The notes under the pieces are model-generated. The model saw only the letters and a list, made by a program, of their open reading frames with translations, ran no database searches and had not been told where the DNA came from. The position numbers and the translations under genes are program-made. Below, one piece after another: positions 8,487 to 18,282 of a stretch of 64,000 bases of DNA; positions within the stretch are counted from its first letter, which is position 1, and each line of letters starts with the position of its first letter. The stretch is from RCIO01 sp035555795. GTDB taxonomy: Bacteria; Pseudomonadota; Alphaproteobacteria; Rhizobiales; Rhizobiaceae. The stretch covers positions 127,473-191,472 of the forward strand of contig DATMGE010000072.1 of NCBI GenBank assembly GCA_035555795.1, in the 5' to 3' direction.

Positions 8487-9392
8487 ATGAACGCGCCCCT
8501 GTCCCATCTTGACCGGCTGGAAGCCGAGGCGATCCACATCTTCCGCGAAGTGGCCGCGACATTCACCAATCCGGTGATGCTCTATTCGGTCGGTAAGGAT
8601 TCCTCGGTGCTGATGCATCTGGCGGTGAAGGCCTTCGCACCGGCCAAGCCGCCCTTTCCCTTCCTGCATGTCGACACGACCTGGAAGTTCCGCGAGATGA
8701 TCGCCTTTCGCGACCGCATGGCGCGCGAGCTCGGCTTCGACCTGCTGGTCCATATCAACGAGGACGGCGTGCGGCAGGGGATCGGGCCGTTCACGCACGG
8801 CTCCAACACGCACACCCATGTGATGAAGACCGTGGCGCTGCGGCAGGCGCTCGATCACTACAAGTTCGACGCCGCATTCGGCGGGGCGCGGCGCGACGAG
8901 GAGAAGTCGCGTGCCAAGGAGCGCATCTTCTCCTTCCGCGACGCCAACCATGCCTGGGATCCGAAGAACCAGCGGCCGGAAATGTGGAAGATCTACAATA
9001 CCCGCGTCTCGCCGGGCGAATCGATCCGCGTCTTTCCGCTCTCCAACTGGACCGAGCTGGACATCTGGCAGTACATCCGCCGCGAGGACATCCCCATCGT
9101 GCCGCTCTATTTCGCCAGGCGCCGGCCGGTGGTCGAGCGCGACGGCATGCTCATCCTCGTCGATGACGATCGCATCAAGCTGCAGCCGAACGAGGTGGTG
9201 CAGGAGCGCATGGTGCGGTTCCGCACGCTGGGCTGCTACCCGCTGACCGGCGCGATCGATTCCGAGGCCGATACGCTCGACGCCATTGTGGACGAGATGC
9301 TGCTTGCCCGGACGTCGGAACGGCAGGGCCGGCTCATCGATCGCGACGAGACGGGCTCGATGGAAAAGAAGAAGCGCGAGGGGTATTTCTGA
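8487..9392 (+). CDS. cysD: Sulfate adenylyltransferase subunit 2 (CysD)
   Basis: The ATG at 8487 has GGAAGG six bases upstream and gives 301 residues, the normal CysD length; an earlier in-frame start lacks a good ribosome site. The PP-loop motif S34-VGKDS-39 binds ATP. Further conserved stretches include HVDTTWKFREM, FGGARRDEEKSRAKERIFS and YFARRRPVVERDGM. With CysN it makes adenosine 5'-phosphosulfate from ATP and sulfate. The stop overlaps the cysNC start (TGATG), a classic coupling. In rhizobia, nodP is a paralogue; nothing here indicates a symbiotic context. Confidence 0.95.
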   Translation: MNAPLSHLDRLEAEAIHIFREVAATFTNPVMLYSVGKDSSVLMHLAVKAFAPAKPPFPFLHVDTTWKFREMIAFRDRMARELGFDLLVHINEDGVRQGIGPFTHGSNTHTHVMKTVALRQALDHYKFDAAFGGARRDEEKSRAKERIFSFRDANHAWDPKNQRPEMWKIYNTRVSPGESIRVFPLSNWTELDIWQYIRREDIPIVPLYFARRRPVVERDGMLILVDDDRIKLQPNEVVQERMVRFRTLGCYPLTGAIDSEADTLDAIVDEMLLARTSERQGRLIDRDETGSMEKKKREGYF

Positions 9393-11335
9393 TGGCGCGC
9401 GCGTCGAATCTGGCCCTGGTGGCCGTGGAAGATGGCGAACTGGAAACGCAACAGTCCCCCGCCGCGCAACCCAAGTCGCTGCTGCGATTCCTCACCTGCG
9501 GCTCGGTGGATGACGGCAAGTCGACCCTGATCGGCCGGCTGCTCTACGACACGAAGCTGATCTTCGAGGACCAGCTTGCGACGCTGGAGCACGATTCGCG
9601 CCGCCACGGCACGACCGGCGAGGACATGGACCTCGCTTTGCTGGTCGACGGGCTGGAAGCCGAGCGCGAGCAGGGCATCACCATCGACGTCGCCTACCGT
9701 TTCTTCGCGACGGAGAAGCGCAAGTTCATCGTGGCCGACACGCCGGGCCACGAGCAATATACGCGCAACATGGCCACGGGGGCCTCGACGGCCGACCTCG
9801 CCATCGTGCTGGTCGATGCGCGGCAGGGCATATTGCGCCAGACGCGCCGCCATGCCTTCATCGCCTCGCTGCTCGGCATCCGGCATCTTGTGCTGGCAAT
9901 CAACAAGATCGACCTGATCGACTACGATCAGGCGAAGTTCAACCGGATCGCGGCGGATTTCCGCCAGTTTGCGGCCGATCTCGGCTTCAGGAGCCTTGTG
10001 CCGATCCCGATCTCGGCCCGCTTCGGCGACAATGTCTCGGCGCGTTCCGACAAGCTCGGCTGGTATGCCGGCCCGACGCTTCTGGAGCATCTGGAGGAGA
10101 TCGACGTCGAGGAGGATTTGCGCGCAAAACCCTTCCGCCTGCCGATCCAGTATGTGAACAGGCCGAACCTCGATTTTCGCGGCTTCTGCGGCACGATCGC
10201 GGCTGGCATGATCGCCGTGGGGGATCCGGTCGTGGCGGCGAAATCGGGGAAGGTGTCCGCCGTCAAGCGTATCCTCACGCCGCATGGCGATGCGGATCAG
10301 GCGGTCGAGGGCGAGGCGGTGACGATCCTGCTCGCCGACGAGATCGAGTTGTCGCGCGGCAACATGTTGGTGGCCCCGTCGGCGCGGCCGCACCTTGCCG
10401 ACCGCTTCACCGCGCGGCTGGTCTGGTTCGACGAGAAAGCCCTGCTGCCCGGCCGCTCCTATATATTGCGGACCGAGACCGACCAGACCAACGCCACGGT
10501 GACGGAGCTTGCGACCCGCATCGACGTGAACAGTTTCGTGCGCGAGCAGGCGGATGGGCTGGCGATGAACGAGATCGGCGAGGTATCGATCTCGACGCAA
10601 TGGCCGGTCGTCTTCGATGGTTTCGCCGACAACCGCACCACCGGCTCCTTCATCCTGATCGACCGCGTGAGCAATGCGACAGTGGCCGCCGGCCTGATCG
10701 GCGATCCGGTGCGCGGAGCGGGCAATATCCACCTCCAGTCGCTAGACGTCGACAAGGTCGCGCGCGCGGCGCAGAAGGGCCAGCAGCCGCGCGTGCTGTG
10801 GTTCACCGGCCTGTCGGGCTCGGGCAAGTCCACCATCGCCAACCTGCTGGAGAAGAAGCTCCACGCCGCGGGCCGGCACACCTACCTGCTCGACGGCGAC
10901 AATATCCGCCATGGGCTGAACCGCGATCTCGGCTTCTCCGATGCGGACCGGGTGGAGAATATCCGCCGTGTCGCCGAAGTAGCGAAGCTGATGGCCGATG
11001 CCGGCCTGATCGTGCTTGTTTCCTTCATCTCGCCTTTCCGCGCCGAGCGCGACATGGCCCGCCAACTCCTGCCCGAGGGCGAGTTCCTGGAAGTCTTCGT
11101 GGACACGCCGTTCGACGAATGCGCGCGGCGGGACCCCAAGGGGCTCTATGCCAAGGCGCTGCGTGGCGAGATCCGCAATTTCACCGGGCTGGACTCGCCC
11201 TATGAAGCGCCGGAACGGCCGGATATCCACCTGCCGACGCTTGGGCAGACGCCGGAAGAACTCGCCGAAGCACTGCTGGCGGCAATCAGCCGCAGCGACA
11301 GAAGCGAGGAGTTCCACGACGGTGCGGGTATCTGA
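9392..11335 (+). CDS. cysNC: Bifunctional sulfate adenylyltransferase subunit 1 / APS kinase (CysN-CysC fusion, NodQ type)
   Basis: 647 residues. The N-terminal GTPase half carries the P-loop GSVDDGKST (37-45), DTPGH (116-120) and NKID (171-174), then two beta-barrel domains. The C-terminal ~190 residues are APS kinase, with the P-loop GLSGSGKST (473-481), DGDNIRHGLN and FISPFRAERDMAR. The enzyme drives ATP sulfurylase by GTP hydrolysis and then phosphorylates APS to PAPS. PAPS serves cysteine synthesis or sulfotransferases. It is translationally coupled to cysD and followed 57 bp later by cysQ, so PAPS synthesis and PAP clearance are linked. Confidence 0.95.
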   Translation: MARASNLALVAVEDGELETQQSPAAQPKSLLRFLTCGSVDDGKSTLIGRLLYDTKLIFEDQLATLEHDSRRHGTTGEDMDLALLVDGLEAEREQGITIDVAYRFFATEKRKFIVADTPGHEQYTRNMATGASTADLAIVLVDARQGILRQTRRHAFIASLLGIRHLVLAINKIDLIDYDQAKFNRIAADFRQFAADLGFRSLVPIPISARFGDNVSARSDKLGWYAGPTLLEHLEEIDVEEDLRAKPFRLPIQYVNRPNLDFRGFCGTIAAGMIAVGDPVVAAKSGKVSAVKRILTPHGDADQAVEGEAVTILLADEIELSRGNMLVAPSARPHLADRFTARLVWFDEKALLPGRSYILRTETDQTNATVTELATRIDVNSFVREQADGLAMNEIGEVSISTQWPVVFDGFADNRTTGSFILIDRVSNATVAAGLIGDPVRGAGNIHLQSLDVDKVARAAQKGQQPRVLWFTGLSGSGKSTIANLLEKKLHAAGRHTYLLDGDNIRHGLNRDLGFSDADRVENIRRVAEVAKLMADAGLIVLVSFISPFRAERDMARQLLPEGEFLEVFVDTPFDECARRDPKGLYAKALRGEIRNFTGLDSPYEAPERPDIHLPTLGQTPEELAEALLAAISRSDRSEEFHDGAGI

Positions 11336-11392
11336 CGGGCGCCCGGTTGCGGCGCTGGATCAGGATTCCATCCCGTAGGCGCGGCGAAGGTG

Positions 11393-12205
11393 ATGACGGA
11401 TACGGACGACCAATTGCTGGCAGCCTTCGAAGCGATCGCGCTGAAGGCAGGGCGACTTATCCTCGATGCCTTCCATGGCGGTTGCGACGTCGAAACGAAG
11501 GCCGACCTGTCGCCGGTGACCTGGGCGGACCGGGAGGCCGAGCGGATTATTCTCGCGGGCCTTGCCGAAGCCTGCCCGCAATATCCGGTGGTGGCCGAGG
11601 AAGCGGCCAGCGCCGGCATCATGCCCGAAGCACCGGGAGAGGCTTTCCTTCTGGTCGATCCGCTGGATGGCACGAAGGAGTTCGTCGGCAAGAACACCGA
11701 TTTTACGGTGAATATCGCGCTGGTCCGCCACGGCGTGCCGGTGGTGGGCATCGTCTTCGCACCGGCGCGGAAGGCCTATTGCGCCGGCCGGCCGGGACGC
11801 GCGCGGCTGGTTCATCTGGACGATGCCTTCGAGATCGTGTCGGAGAAGGAAATCGCCGTCTCCGATCCGTCCACGCCGCTGAGGATCGTCGCCAGCCGGT
11901 CGAACCGGACGCCGGAGACGGACGCCTATATTGCGCGCTATCCCGGCGCGGAGATCGTCTCCGTCGGCTCGTCGCTGAAATTCCTGATGCTGGCGGCGGG
12001 GCAGGCCGATCTTTACCCGCGTTTCGGCCGCACCATGCAGTGGGACACGGCGGCAGGCGATGCGGTGCTGCGCGCGGCCGGCGGCACCGTGACGACCGTG
12101 GGCGGTCTGGCGCTGACCTATGGCCCGCGCGAAGGAACTGGCGACGATCCTTTCGCCAATCCCTGGTTCATCGCATCGACGGGCAGGGTACCCGACGCAG
12201 ACTGA
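11393..12205 (+). CDS. cysQ: 3'(2'),5'-bisphosphate nucleotidase CysQ
   Basis: 270 residues from the ATG at 11393 (GAAGG just upstream; a GTG three bases earlier is also in frame). It belongs to the inositol monophosphatase superfamily: metal ligands are in EEAAS and D89-PLDGTKEF-97, and the C-terminal motif is WDTAAGDAVLRAAGG. CysQ removes PAP, the inhibitory by-product of PAPS use, which matches its place behind cysD and cysNC. It ends 6 bp from the convergent aminotransferase gene. Confidence 0.92.
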   Translation: MTDTDDQLLAAFEAIALKAGRLILDAFHGGCDVETKADLSPVTWADREAERIILAGLAEACPQYPVVAEEAASAGIMPEAPGEAFLLVDPLDGTKEFVGKNTDFTVNIALVRHGVPVVGIVFAPARKAYCAGRPGRARLVHLDDAFEIVSEKEIAVSDPSTPLRIVASRSNRTPETDAYIARYPGAEIVSVGSSLKFLMLAAGQADLYPRFGRTMQWDTAAGDAVLRAAGGTVTTVGGLALTYGPREGTGDDPFANPWFIASTGRVPDAD

Positions 12206-12211
12206 CGCATC

Positions 12212-13351
12212 CTATTCGGCTGCCTGCGCACCGTTCTTCTTCACGAAGGAAATGATCGCATCGATGATGCGGTCCTGATCGTCCTTGCTCAGATAGGGGT
12301 GCATGGGCAGGCAGAGGATTTCCTTGGGCAGCGCCTCAGAGACTGCCAATCCGCTCGGCGTGCGAGGGAAATGGCGGTAGGCTTCCTGCAAATGCAGCGG
12401 CTTGACGTAGTAGATGACGCTCGGAATGCCGGCCGTCTGCAGATGCGCCTTGAGGCCATCGCGCACCGGCGTCTCGATCGCATATTGTGCCCATGCGGAC
12501 CGCGCGCCCTCCGGCAGGTGCGGCACCTTCACATGGCCGCGCAAGGCGTCGCTGTAGCGCTTGGCGACGGCATCGCGTTCGACCATCTCCTCTTCGAGGA
12601 TAGCAAGCTTTTCCAGCAGGATCGCGGCCTGGATCGTGTCCAGTCGCGAATTGAGGCCGACATGGATATTGTCGTATTGCGTCTCGCCTTTGCCGTGGAA
12701 GGCGAAGGAGCGCAGGCGCTCGGCGAAGTCGCCGTCATTGGTGAACATGGCGCCGCCGTCGCCATAGCAGCCCAGCGGCTTGGCGGGGTAGAAACTGGTC
12801 GAGCCGACCTTGCCGAAGGAGCCCAGCTTGCGGTCGCCGATGGTGCCGCCGATCGACTGGGCGGCATCCTCGATGACCAGCAGGTTCTCGCGCGCGGCGA
12901 TGGCCTCGATTGCCGCATAGTCGGCCGTGAGCCCGAAGAGATCGACCGGGATGATCGCCTTCGGCTTGAGGCGGCCTTCCTTCTTCACGGCCGCGATGGC
13001 GGCTTCCAGGCTGGCAATGTCGATATTGTAGGTGTCGGGATCCACGTCGACGAAGATCGGCTCCGCCTTGGTGAGCGCGACGACCTCGGCGGTGGAGGCG
13101 AAGGTGAAGCTCGGCACGAAGACCGCGTCGCCGGGGCCGATCCCGCTGGCGAGAAGCGGCAGGAGCAGCGCGTCCGTGCCGTTGGCGCAGGCGACGACAT
13201 GGGAGACGCCGACATAGTCGGCAAGGCGTTTCTCGAATTCGGTCACTTCGGGGCCGAGGATGTAGCGGCCGCTCTCGACCACCTTGAGGATGGCCTTGTC
13301 GAGCTTGTCGCCGATGCGTTTGCGCTGTGCGCCGAGATCGATGAACTGCAT
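12212..13351 (-). CDS. DegT/DnrJ/EryC1/StrS family sugar aminotransferase
   Basis: 379 residues, fold-type I PLP enzyme. The PLP-contacting stretch EDAAQSIGGT begins at 161, and the internal aldimine lysine is K191 in FYPAKPLGCYGDGG. The family transaminates keto-sugar nucleotides (usually UDP or dTDP linked) to make amino sugars for LPS, capsule or glycoprotein; closest in feel to the WlbE/PglE-type enzymes, but this is inferred. It stands alone on the minus strand, with no dehydratase or acetyltransferase partner nearby. The SDR gene at 3482-4438 could be distant pathway company, though this is speculation. Confidence 0.9.
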   Translation of the reverse strand: MQFIDLGAQRKRIGDKLDKAILKVVESGRYILGPEVTEFEKRLADYVGVSHVVACANGTDALLLPLLASGIGPGDAVFVPSFTFASTAEVVALTKAEPIFVDVDPDTYNIDIASLEAAIAAVKKEGRLKPKAIIPVDLFGLTADYAAIEAIAARENLLVIEDAAQSIGGTIGDRKLGSFGKVGSTSFYPAKPLGCYGDGGAMFTNDGDFAERLRSFAFHGKGETQYDNIHVGLNSRLDTIQAAILLEKLAILEEEMVERDAVAKRYSDALRGHVKVPHLPEGARSAWAQYAIETPVRDGLKAHLQTAGIPSVIYYVKPLHLQEAYRHFPRTPSGLAVSEALPKEILCLPMHPYLSKDDQDRIIDAIISFVKKNGAQAAE

Positions 13352-13571
13352 GGGGTTCGCTTTCGATGCCCCGAAGGGCCTGTTTTCATGATGCGCGCGC
13401 AGTAACAGAGATATGCCGATGGCGGAAGTGCGCTGTCATCGCGAATGCCGATTGCCTGCCGGTGACGTGTGCCGCTATGGTCCGGCGAAGCAGCAAAACC
13501 ATCCACAAGCCGCGATTCACGCGGCATCCAACCGGCTGAGGGAGGCGGCCACGCGAAGGGGGATTTTCCTC

Positions 13572-16031
13572 GTGCCGGTCCTATCGAACGACAATTTTGC
13601 CGCGAAACCCGGCGAGGCCACCGGCCTTGCCGCGGAAATTCTCTCGGCGCTGACCTATCGCGTCGGCAAGGAGCCGAGCGTCGCGACGCGCCACGACTGG
13701 CTCAACGCCACCACGAAAGTGGTGCGTGACCGGATGGTGGAACGCTGGATCGCCTCCACCAAGCGCGCATACGAACAGCAGGACAAGCGCGTCTACTATC
13801 TTTCGCTCGAATTCCTCATCGGCCGGCTGATGCGCGACGCCGTGTCGAATCTCGGCCTGATGGACGAGTTGCGCGCCGCGCTGACCGAACTCGGGGTCGA
13901 ATTCGATGTGATCGCAGCACTTGAGCCCGATGCCGCGCTCGGCAATGGAGGGCTCGGCCGGCTCGCCGCCTGCTTCATGGAATCCATGGCCAGCGTGGAC
14001 ATTCCCGCCCATGGCTACGGCATCCGCTACGTGCACGGGCTGTTCCGCCAGGAAATCTCCGATGGCTGGCAGGTGGAACTGCCCGACACCTGGCTCGACC
14101 ATGGCGATCCGTGGGAGTTCGGGCGGCGCGAGCGCTCGATCGAGATCGGCTTCGGCGGCGTGGTCGAGATGGTCAATGGCGAGGGCGATACCGAGCCGAA
14201 ATATGTCTGGAAGCCGCAGGAACGCCTGCTCGCCATGGCCTATGACACGCCGGTGGCGGGCTGGCGCGGCAAGCGCGTCAACACGCTGCGGCTGTGGTCG
14301 GCCATGCCGGTCGATCCGATCCTGCTCGACGCCTTCAATGCCGGCGATCATGTTGGCGCGCTGCGCGAGAGCAACAAGGCCGAGAGCCTGACACAGGTGC
14401 TCTACCCTGCCGACACCACGCCGGCCGGGCAGGAATTGCGGCTGCGGCAGGAATATTTCTTCTCCGCCGCGTCCTTGCAGGACATCGTGCATCGCCATTT
14501 GCATCAATATGGCGAACTCCACTCGCTGCCAGACAAAGCCGCGATCCAGCTCAACGACACCCATCCGGCGGTGGCGGTGGCCGAACTGATGCGGCTGCTC
14601 ACCGACATTCACGAAATCGATTTCGACGCCGCCTGGGACATCACCCGCCGCACCTTCTCCTATACGAACCACACGCTGCTGCCGGAGGCGCTGGAAAGCT
14701 GGCCCGTGCCGCTTTTCGAGCGGCTGCTGCCGCGCCATATGCAGATAGTCTATGCGATCAATGCCAAGCTGCTGCGGCAGGCGCGGCAGGAAAAGGGTTT
14801 CGACGGAGGCGAGATCAGCGCCATCTCGCTGATCGAGGAGAATGGCGAGCGGCGTGTGCGCATGGGCAACCTCGCCTTTGCCGGCTCGCACTCGGTCAAT
14901 GGCGTATCGGCGCTGCATACGGAGCTGATGAAGGAGACGGTCTTCGCCACCTTCCACAAGCTCTATCCCGACCGGATCAACAACAAGACCAACGGCATCA
15001 CCCAGCGCCGCTGGCTGATGCAATGCAATCCGGGTCTCACCGCGCTGATCCGCGACACGATCGGCGACGCGTGGCTCGACGATTTCGACCGGCTGCGCGA
15101 CCTCGACGCCCATGCCGGCGATGCCGGTTTCCAGCAGGCATTCGCGGCGGTGAAGCGCGCCAACAAGGAGCGGCTGGCGCTGCTGGTGCGCGAAAGGATC
15201 GGCATCCGCATCGATCCGGCGGCGCTGTTCGACATCCAGGTCAAGCGCATCCATGAATATAAGCGCCAGCTTCTGAACATCATCGAGGCGGTGGCGCTCT
15301 ATGACCAGATGCGCTCGCATCCCGAGCGCGATTGGGTGCCGCGCGTGAAACTGTTCGGCGGCAAGGCGGCGCCGACCTATCACAACGCCAAGCTCATCAT
15401 CAAACTGGCCAATGACGTGGCGCGCATCATCAATAGCGACCCCTCGGTGCATGGATTGCTGAAGGTCGTTTTCGTGCCGAATTACAATGTCAGCGTGGCC
15501 GAGGTGATGATGCCGGCGGCCGACCTGTCGGAGCAGATATCGACGGCGGGCATGGAGGCATCCGGCACGGGAAACATGAAGTTCGCACTCAATGGTGCGA
15601 TCACGATCGGAACGCTGGACGGGGCGAATGTCGAGATCCGCGAGCAGGTGGGCGAGGAGAATATCGTCATTTTCGGGCTCACGGCAGAGGAAGTGATGGA
15701 GCGCCGCGCCAACGGCTATTCGCCGCGCGCGGCGATCGAGGGATCGCCGGAACTGTCGCAGGCGCTCAACGCCATCGCATCCGGCGTCTTCTCGCATGAC
15801 GACCCCGACCGCTATCGCGATCTGGTCGGCGGGCTCTACGACCATGACTGGTTCATGGTGGCCGCCGATTTCGACGCCTATGCCGCCGCGCAGCGCGAGG
15901 TCGACGCGATCTGGCGCGACCCGCCGAAGTGGAGCGCGATGGCGATCCGCAATACCGCGCGCATGGCGTGGTTCTCCTCCGACCGCACGATAAGGCAATA
16001 TGCCGCCGACATATGGAAGGTGCCTGCATGA
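13572..16031 (+). CDS. glgP: Glycogen/starch/alpha-glucan phosphorylase
   Basis: The GTG at 13572 is preceded by GAAGGGGGA and gives 819 residues, the family length; the frame is open further upstream but the added residues look non-coding. The PLP lysine is K670 in GTGNMKFALNG. Other conserved blocks are YYLSLEFLIGR, GNGGLGRLAACF, NDTHPAVAVAELMR, NGITQRRWL and IQVKRIHEYKRQ. It phosphorolyses alpha-1,4 glucans to glucose-1-phosphate. It is first in a seven-gene glycogen operon, so degradation and synthesis genes are co-transcribed. Upstream 13352-13571 is a 220 bp gap with the likely promoter, not resolved. Confidence 0.95.
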   Translation: MPVLSNDNFAAKPGEATGLAAEILSALTYRVGKEPSVATRHDWLNATTKVVRDRMVERWIASTKRAYEQQDKRVYYLSLEFLIGRLMRDAVSNLGLMDELRAALTELGVEFDVIAALEPDAALGNGGLGRLAACFMESMASVDIPAHGYGIRYVHGLFRQEISDGWQVELPDTWLDHGDPWEFGRRERSIEIGFGGVVEMVNGEGDTEPKYVWKPQERLLAMAYDTPVAGWRGKRVNTLRLWSAMPVDPILLDAFNAGDHVGALRESNKAESLTQVLYPADTTPAGQELRLRQEYFFSAASLQDIVHRHLHQYGELHSLPDKAAIQLNDTHPAVAVAELMRLLTDIHEIDFDAAWDITRRTFSYTNHTLLPEALESWPVPLFERLLPRHMQIVYAINAKLLRQARQEKGFDGGEISAISLIEENGERRVRMGNLAFAGSHSVNGVSALHTELMKETVFATFHKLYPDRINNKTNGITQRRWLMQCNPGLTALIRDTIGDAWLDDFDRLRDLDAHAGDAGFQQAFAAVKRANKERLALLVRERIGIRIDPAALFDIQVKRIHEYKRQLLNIIEAVALYDQMRSHPERDWVPRVKLFGGKAAPTYHNAKLIIKLANDVARIINSDPSVHGLLKVVFVPNYNVSVAEVMMPAADLSEQISTAGMEASGTGNMKFALNGAITIGTLDGANVEIREQVGEENIVIFGLTAEEVMERRANGYSPRAAIEGSPELSQALNAIASGVFSHDDPDRYRDLVGGLYDHDWFMVAADFDAYAAAQREVDAIWRDPPKWSAMAIRNTARMAWFSSDRTIRQYAADIWKVPA

Positions 16032-16065
16032 TGCCTGTGCCTGCCGCAGCATGCCCGGAGCGCGC

Positions 16066-18270
16066 ATGAGCCGCGGCGTCGCGAGAGAGCAGGCTGCGGC
16101 ATTGACGGACGCGTCCGACATCGCGGCGATCGTTGCTGGCCGCCACGGCGATCCTTTCGCGGTGATGGGCGTGCAGGAGCATGCGGACCGTCTCGTCGCG
16201 CGCTGCTTCATTCCCGGCGCAGACGAGGTGGCCGCCTTCACGCTGGCGGGCAAGGAAGCGGGAAAGCTGACCCGCCGCGACGATGCCGGTTTCTTCGACG
16301 GGGGCTTGCGCATCCGCAAGCGCCAGCCGCTGCGCTACCGCGCCCGCAATGCCGGCGGCGAATGGTGGCTGGGCGACGCCTATTCCTTCGGCCCGGTGCT
16401 GGGGCCGCTGGACGACTATTTCATCGGCGAGGGATCGCATCTGCGCCTCTTCGACAAGCTCGGCGCGCATCTGATCCGGCATGAGGGCGCCGATGGCGTG
16501 CATTTTGCCGTCTGGGCGCCGAATGCGCGGCGCGTCTCGGTGGTGGGCGATTTCAACGCCTGGGACGGCCGCCGCAATCCGATGCGCCGGCGGGTGGACA
16601 ACGGCATCTGGGAAATCTTCGTGCCCGACCTGGGTACGGGACACGGCTACAAGTTCGAGATCGTCGGGCCGGACGGCAAGGTGCTGCCGCTCAAGGCCGA
16701 CCCCTTCGCCTTCCGCTCCGAACTGCGCCCGGCGACCGCCTCGCTGACGACGTCGCCGCTTACGCATGACTGGGGCGACGACGAACATCGCGCCTTCTGG
16801 CGCGGGGCCGACCCGCGCCGGCTGCCCATGTCGATCTACGAGGTCCATGCCGGCTCGTGGCAGCGCGACGAACATGGCGGTTTCCTCTCATGGGACCAGC
16901 TGGCCGATCGGCTGATCCCCTATGTGGTCGATATGGGCTTCACCCATATCGAGTTCCTGCCGATCAGCGAATATCCCTACGACCCCTCATGGGGCTACCA
17001 GACGACCGGGCTCTATGCGCCGACGGCACGCTTCGGCGAGCCGGAAGGTTTCGCCCGCTTCGTCGACGGTGCGCACCGTGCGGGCATCTCCGTGATCCTC
17101 GACTGGGTGCCGGCGCATTTCCCGACCGACGCGCATGGGCTGGCCCGCTTCGACGGCACGGCGCTTTACGAACATGCCGATCCGCGCAAGGGTTTTCATC
17201 CCGACTGGAACACGGCGATCTACAATTTCGGCCGGCGCGAGGTGAGCGCCTTCCTCGTCAACAATGCGCTCTATTGGGCTGAGAAGTTCCATGTCGACGG
17301 GCTGCGCGTCGATGCGGTGGCCTCGATGCTCTACCTCGACTATTCGCGCAATGAAGGCGAATGGGTGCCCAATGAGAAGGGCGGCCGCGAGAACCTCGAG
17401 GCGGTGGCCTTCCTGCGGCGCATGAATACGGCCGTCTATGGCAGTCATCCCGGTGTCGTGACCATCGCCGAAGAATCGACCTCATGGCCCAAGGTTTCGC
17501 ACCCGGTCGATGCCGGCGGGCTCGGCTTCGGCTTCAAGTGGAACATGGGCTTCATGCACGACACGCTGGCCTATATGGCGCGCGAGCCGGTCCATCGCCA
17601 GCATCACCATGACGAGATCACCTTCGGCCTGCTCTATGCGTTCTCCGAGAATTTCGTCCTGCCGCTCAGCCATGACGAGGTCGTGCACGGCAAGGGCAGC
17701 CTGATCGAGAAGATGGCGGGAGACGACTGGCAGAAGTTCGCGAACCTTCGCGCCTATTACGCGTTCATGTGGGGGTATCCAGGCAAGAAGCTTCTCTTCA
17801 TGGGACAGGAATTTGCGCAGCGTCGGGAATGGAGCGAGGGGCGGGCGCTGGACTGGGATCTGCTGGACAGGCCGGCGCATGAGGGGATGCGGCTGCTGGT
17901 GCGTGATCTCAACCGGCTCCATCGCCGCCATCCCGCCCTGCATGCGCGCGATTGCGAGGGCGACGGCTTCCGCTGGCTCATTGCGGACGACAAGCGAAAC
18001 TCCGTCTTCGCTTGGCTGCGGCTGGCGCCGGATGCGGCATCCGTCGCGGTGGTGAGCAATTTCACGCCGGTTCCGCGCCGCGGCTATCGCGTGCCGCTGC
18101 CCGCCGCCGGCGTGTGGCGCGAAATACTCAATTCGGATGCGACGGCCTATGGCGGCAGCGGCGCCGGCAATGGCGGCGAGGTGCTGGCGCGGCAGGGGCC
18201 TGAAGGCATCCATGCGGAAATGACGCTGCCGCCGCTGGCAACGATCATGTTGCAGCAGGAAGCCGGATAA
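16066..18270 (+). CDS. glgB: 1,4-alpha-glucan branching enzyme
   Basis: 734 residues from the ATG at 16066, which has CGGAG upstream; ATG 16051 is an alternative. An N-terminal CBM48 domain (HFAVWAPNARRVSVVGDFNAWDG) precedes the GH13 barrel. Catalytic residues are the nucleophile D416 in GLRVDAVAS and acid E469 in TIAEEST; PLSHDEVVHGKGS is also diagnostic. GlgB transfers alpha-1,4 chains to make alpha-1,6 branches. It lies 34 bp after glgP and 12 bp before glgC. Confidence 0.95.
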   Translation: MSRGVAREQAAALTDASDIAAIVAGRHGDPFAVMGVQEHADRLVARCFIPGADEVAAFTLAGKEAGKLTRRDDAGFFDGGLRIRKRQPLRYRARNAGGEWWLGDAYSFGPVLGPLDDYFIGEGSHLRLFDKLGAHLIRHEGADGVHFAVWAPNARRVSVVGDFNAWDGRRNPMRRRVDNGIWEIFVPDLGTGHGYKFEIVGPDGKVLPLKADPFAFRSELRPATASLTTSPLTHDWGDDEHRAFWRGADPRRLPMSIYEVHAGSWQRDEHGGFLSWDQLADRLIPYVVDMGFTHIEFLPISEYPYDPSWGYQTTGLYAPTARFGEPEGFARFVDGAHRAGISVILDWVPAHFPTDAHGLARFDGTALYEHADPRKGFHPDWNTAIYNFGRREVSAFLVNNALYWAEKFHVDGLRVDAVASMLYLDYSRNEGEWVPNEKGGRENLEAVAFLRRMNTAVYGSHPGVVTIAEESTSWPKVSHPVDAGGLGFGFKWNMGFMHDTLAYMAREPVHRQHHHDEITFGLLYAFSENFVLPLSHDEVVHGKGSLIEKMAGDDWQKFANLRAYYAFMWGYPGKKLLFMGQEFAQRREWSEGRALDWDLLDRPAHEGMRLLVRDLNRLHRRHPALHARDCEGDGFRWLIADDKRNSVFAWLRLAPDAASVAVVSNFTPVPRRGYRVPLPAAGVWREILNSDATAYGGSGAGNGGEVLARQGPEGIHAEMTLPPLATIMLQQEAG

Positions 18271-18282
18271 GGGAGGGGACAC

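Noticed and set aside
13581..16319. A 912-codon open frame antisense to glgP
   Set aside because: High-GC third-position bias keeps the antisense frame open; the sense frame has full glycogen phosphorylase motifs and the antisense product is a low-complexity Arg/Ala/His-rich string.
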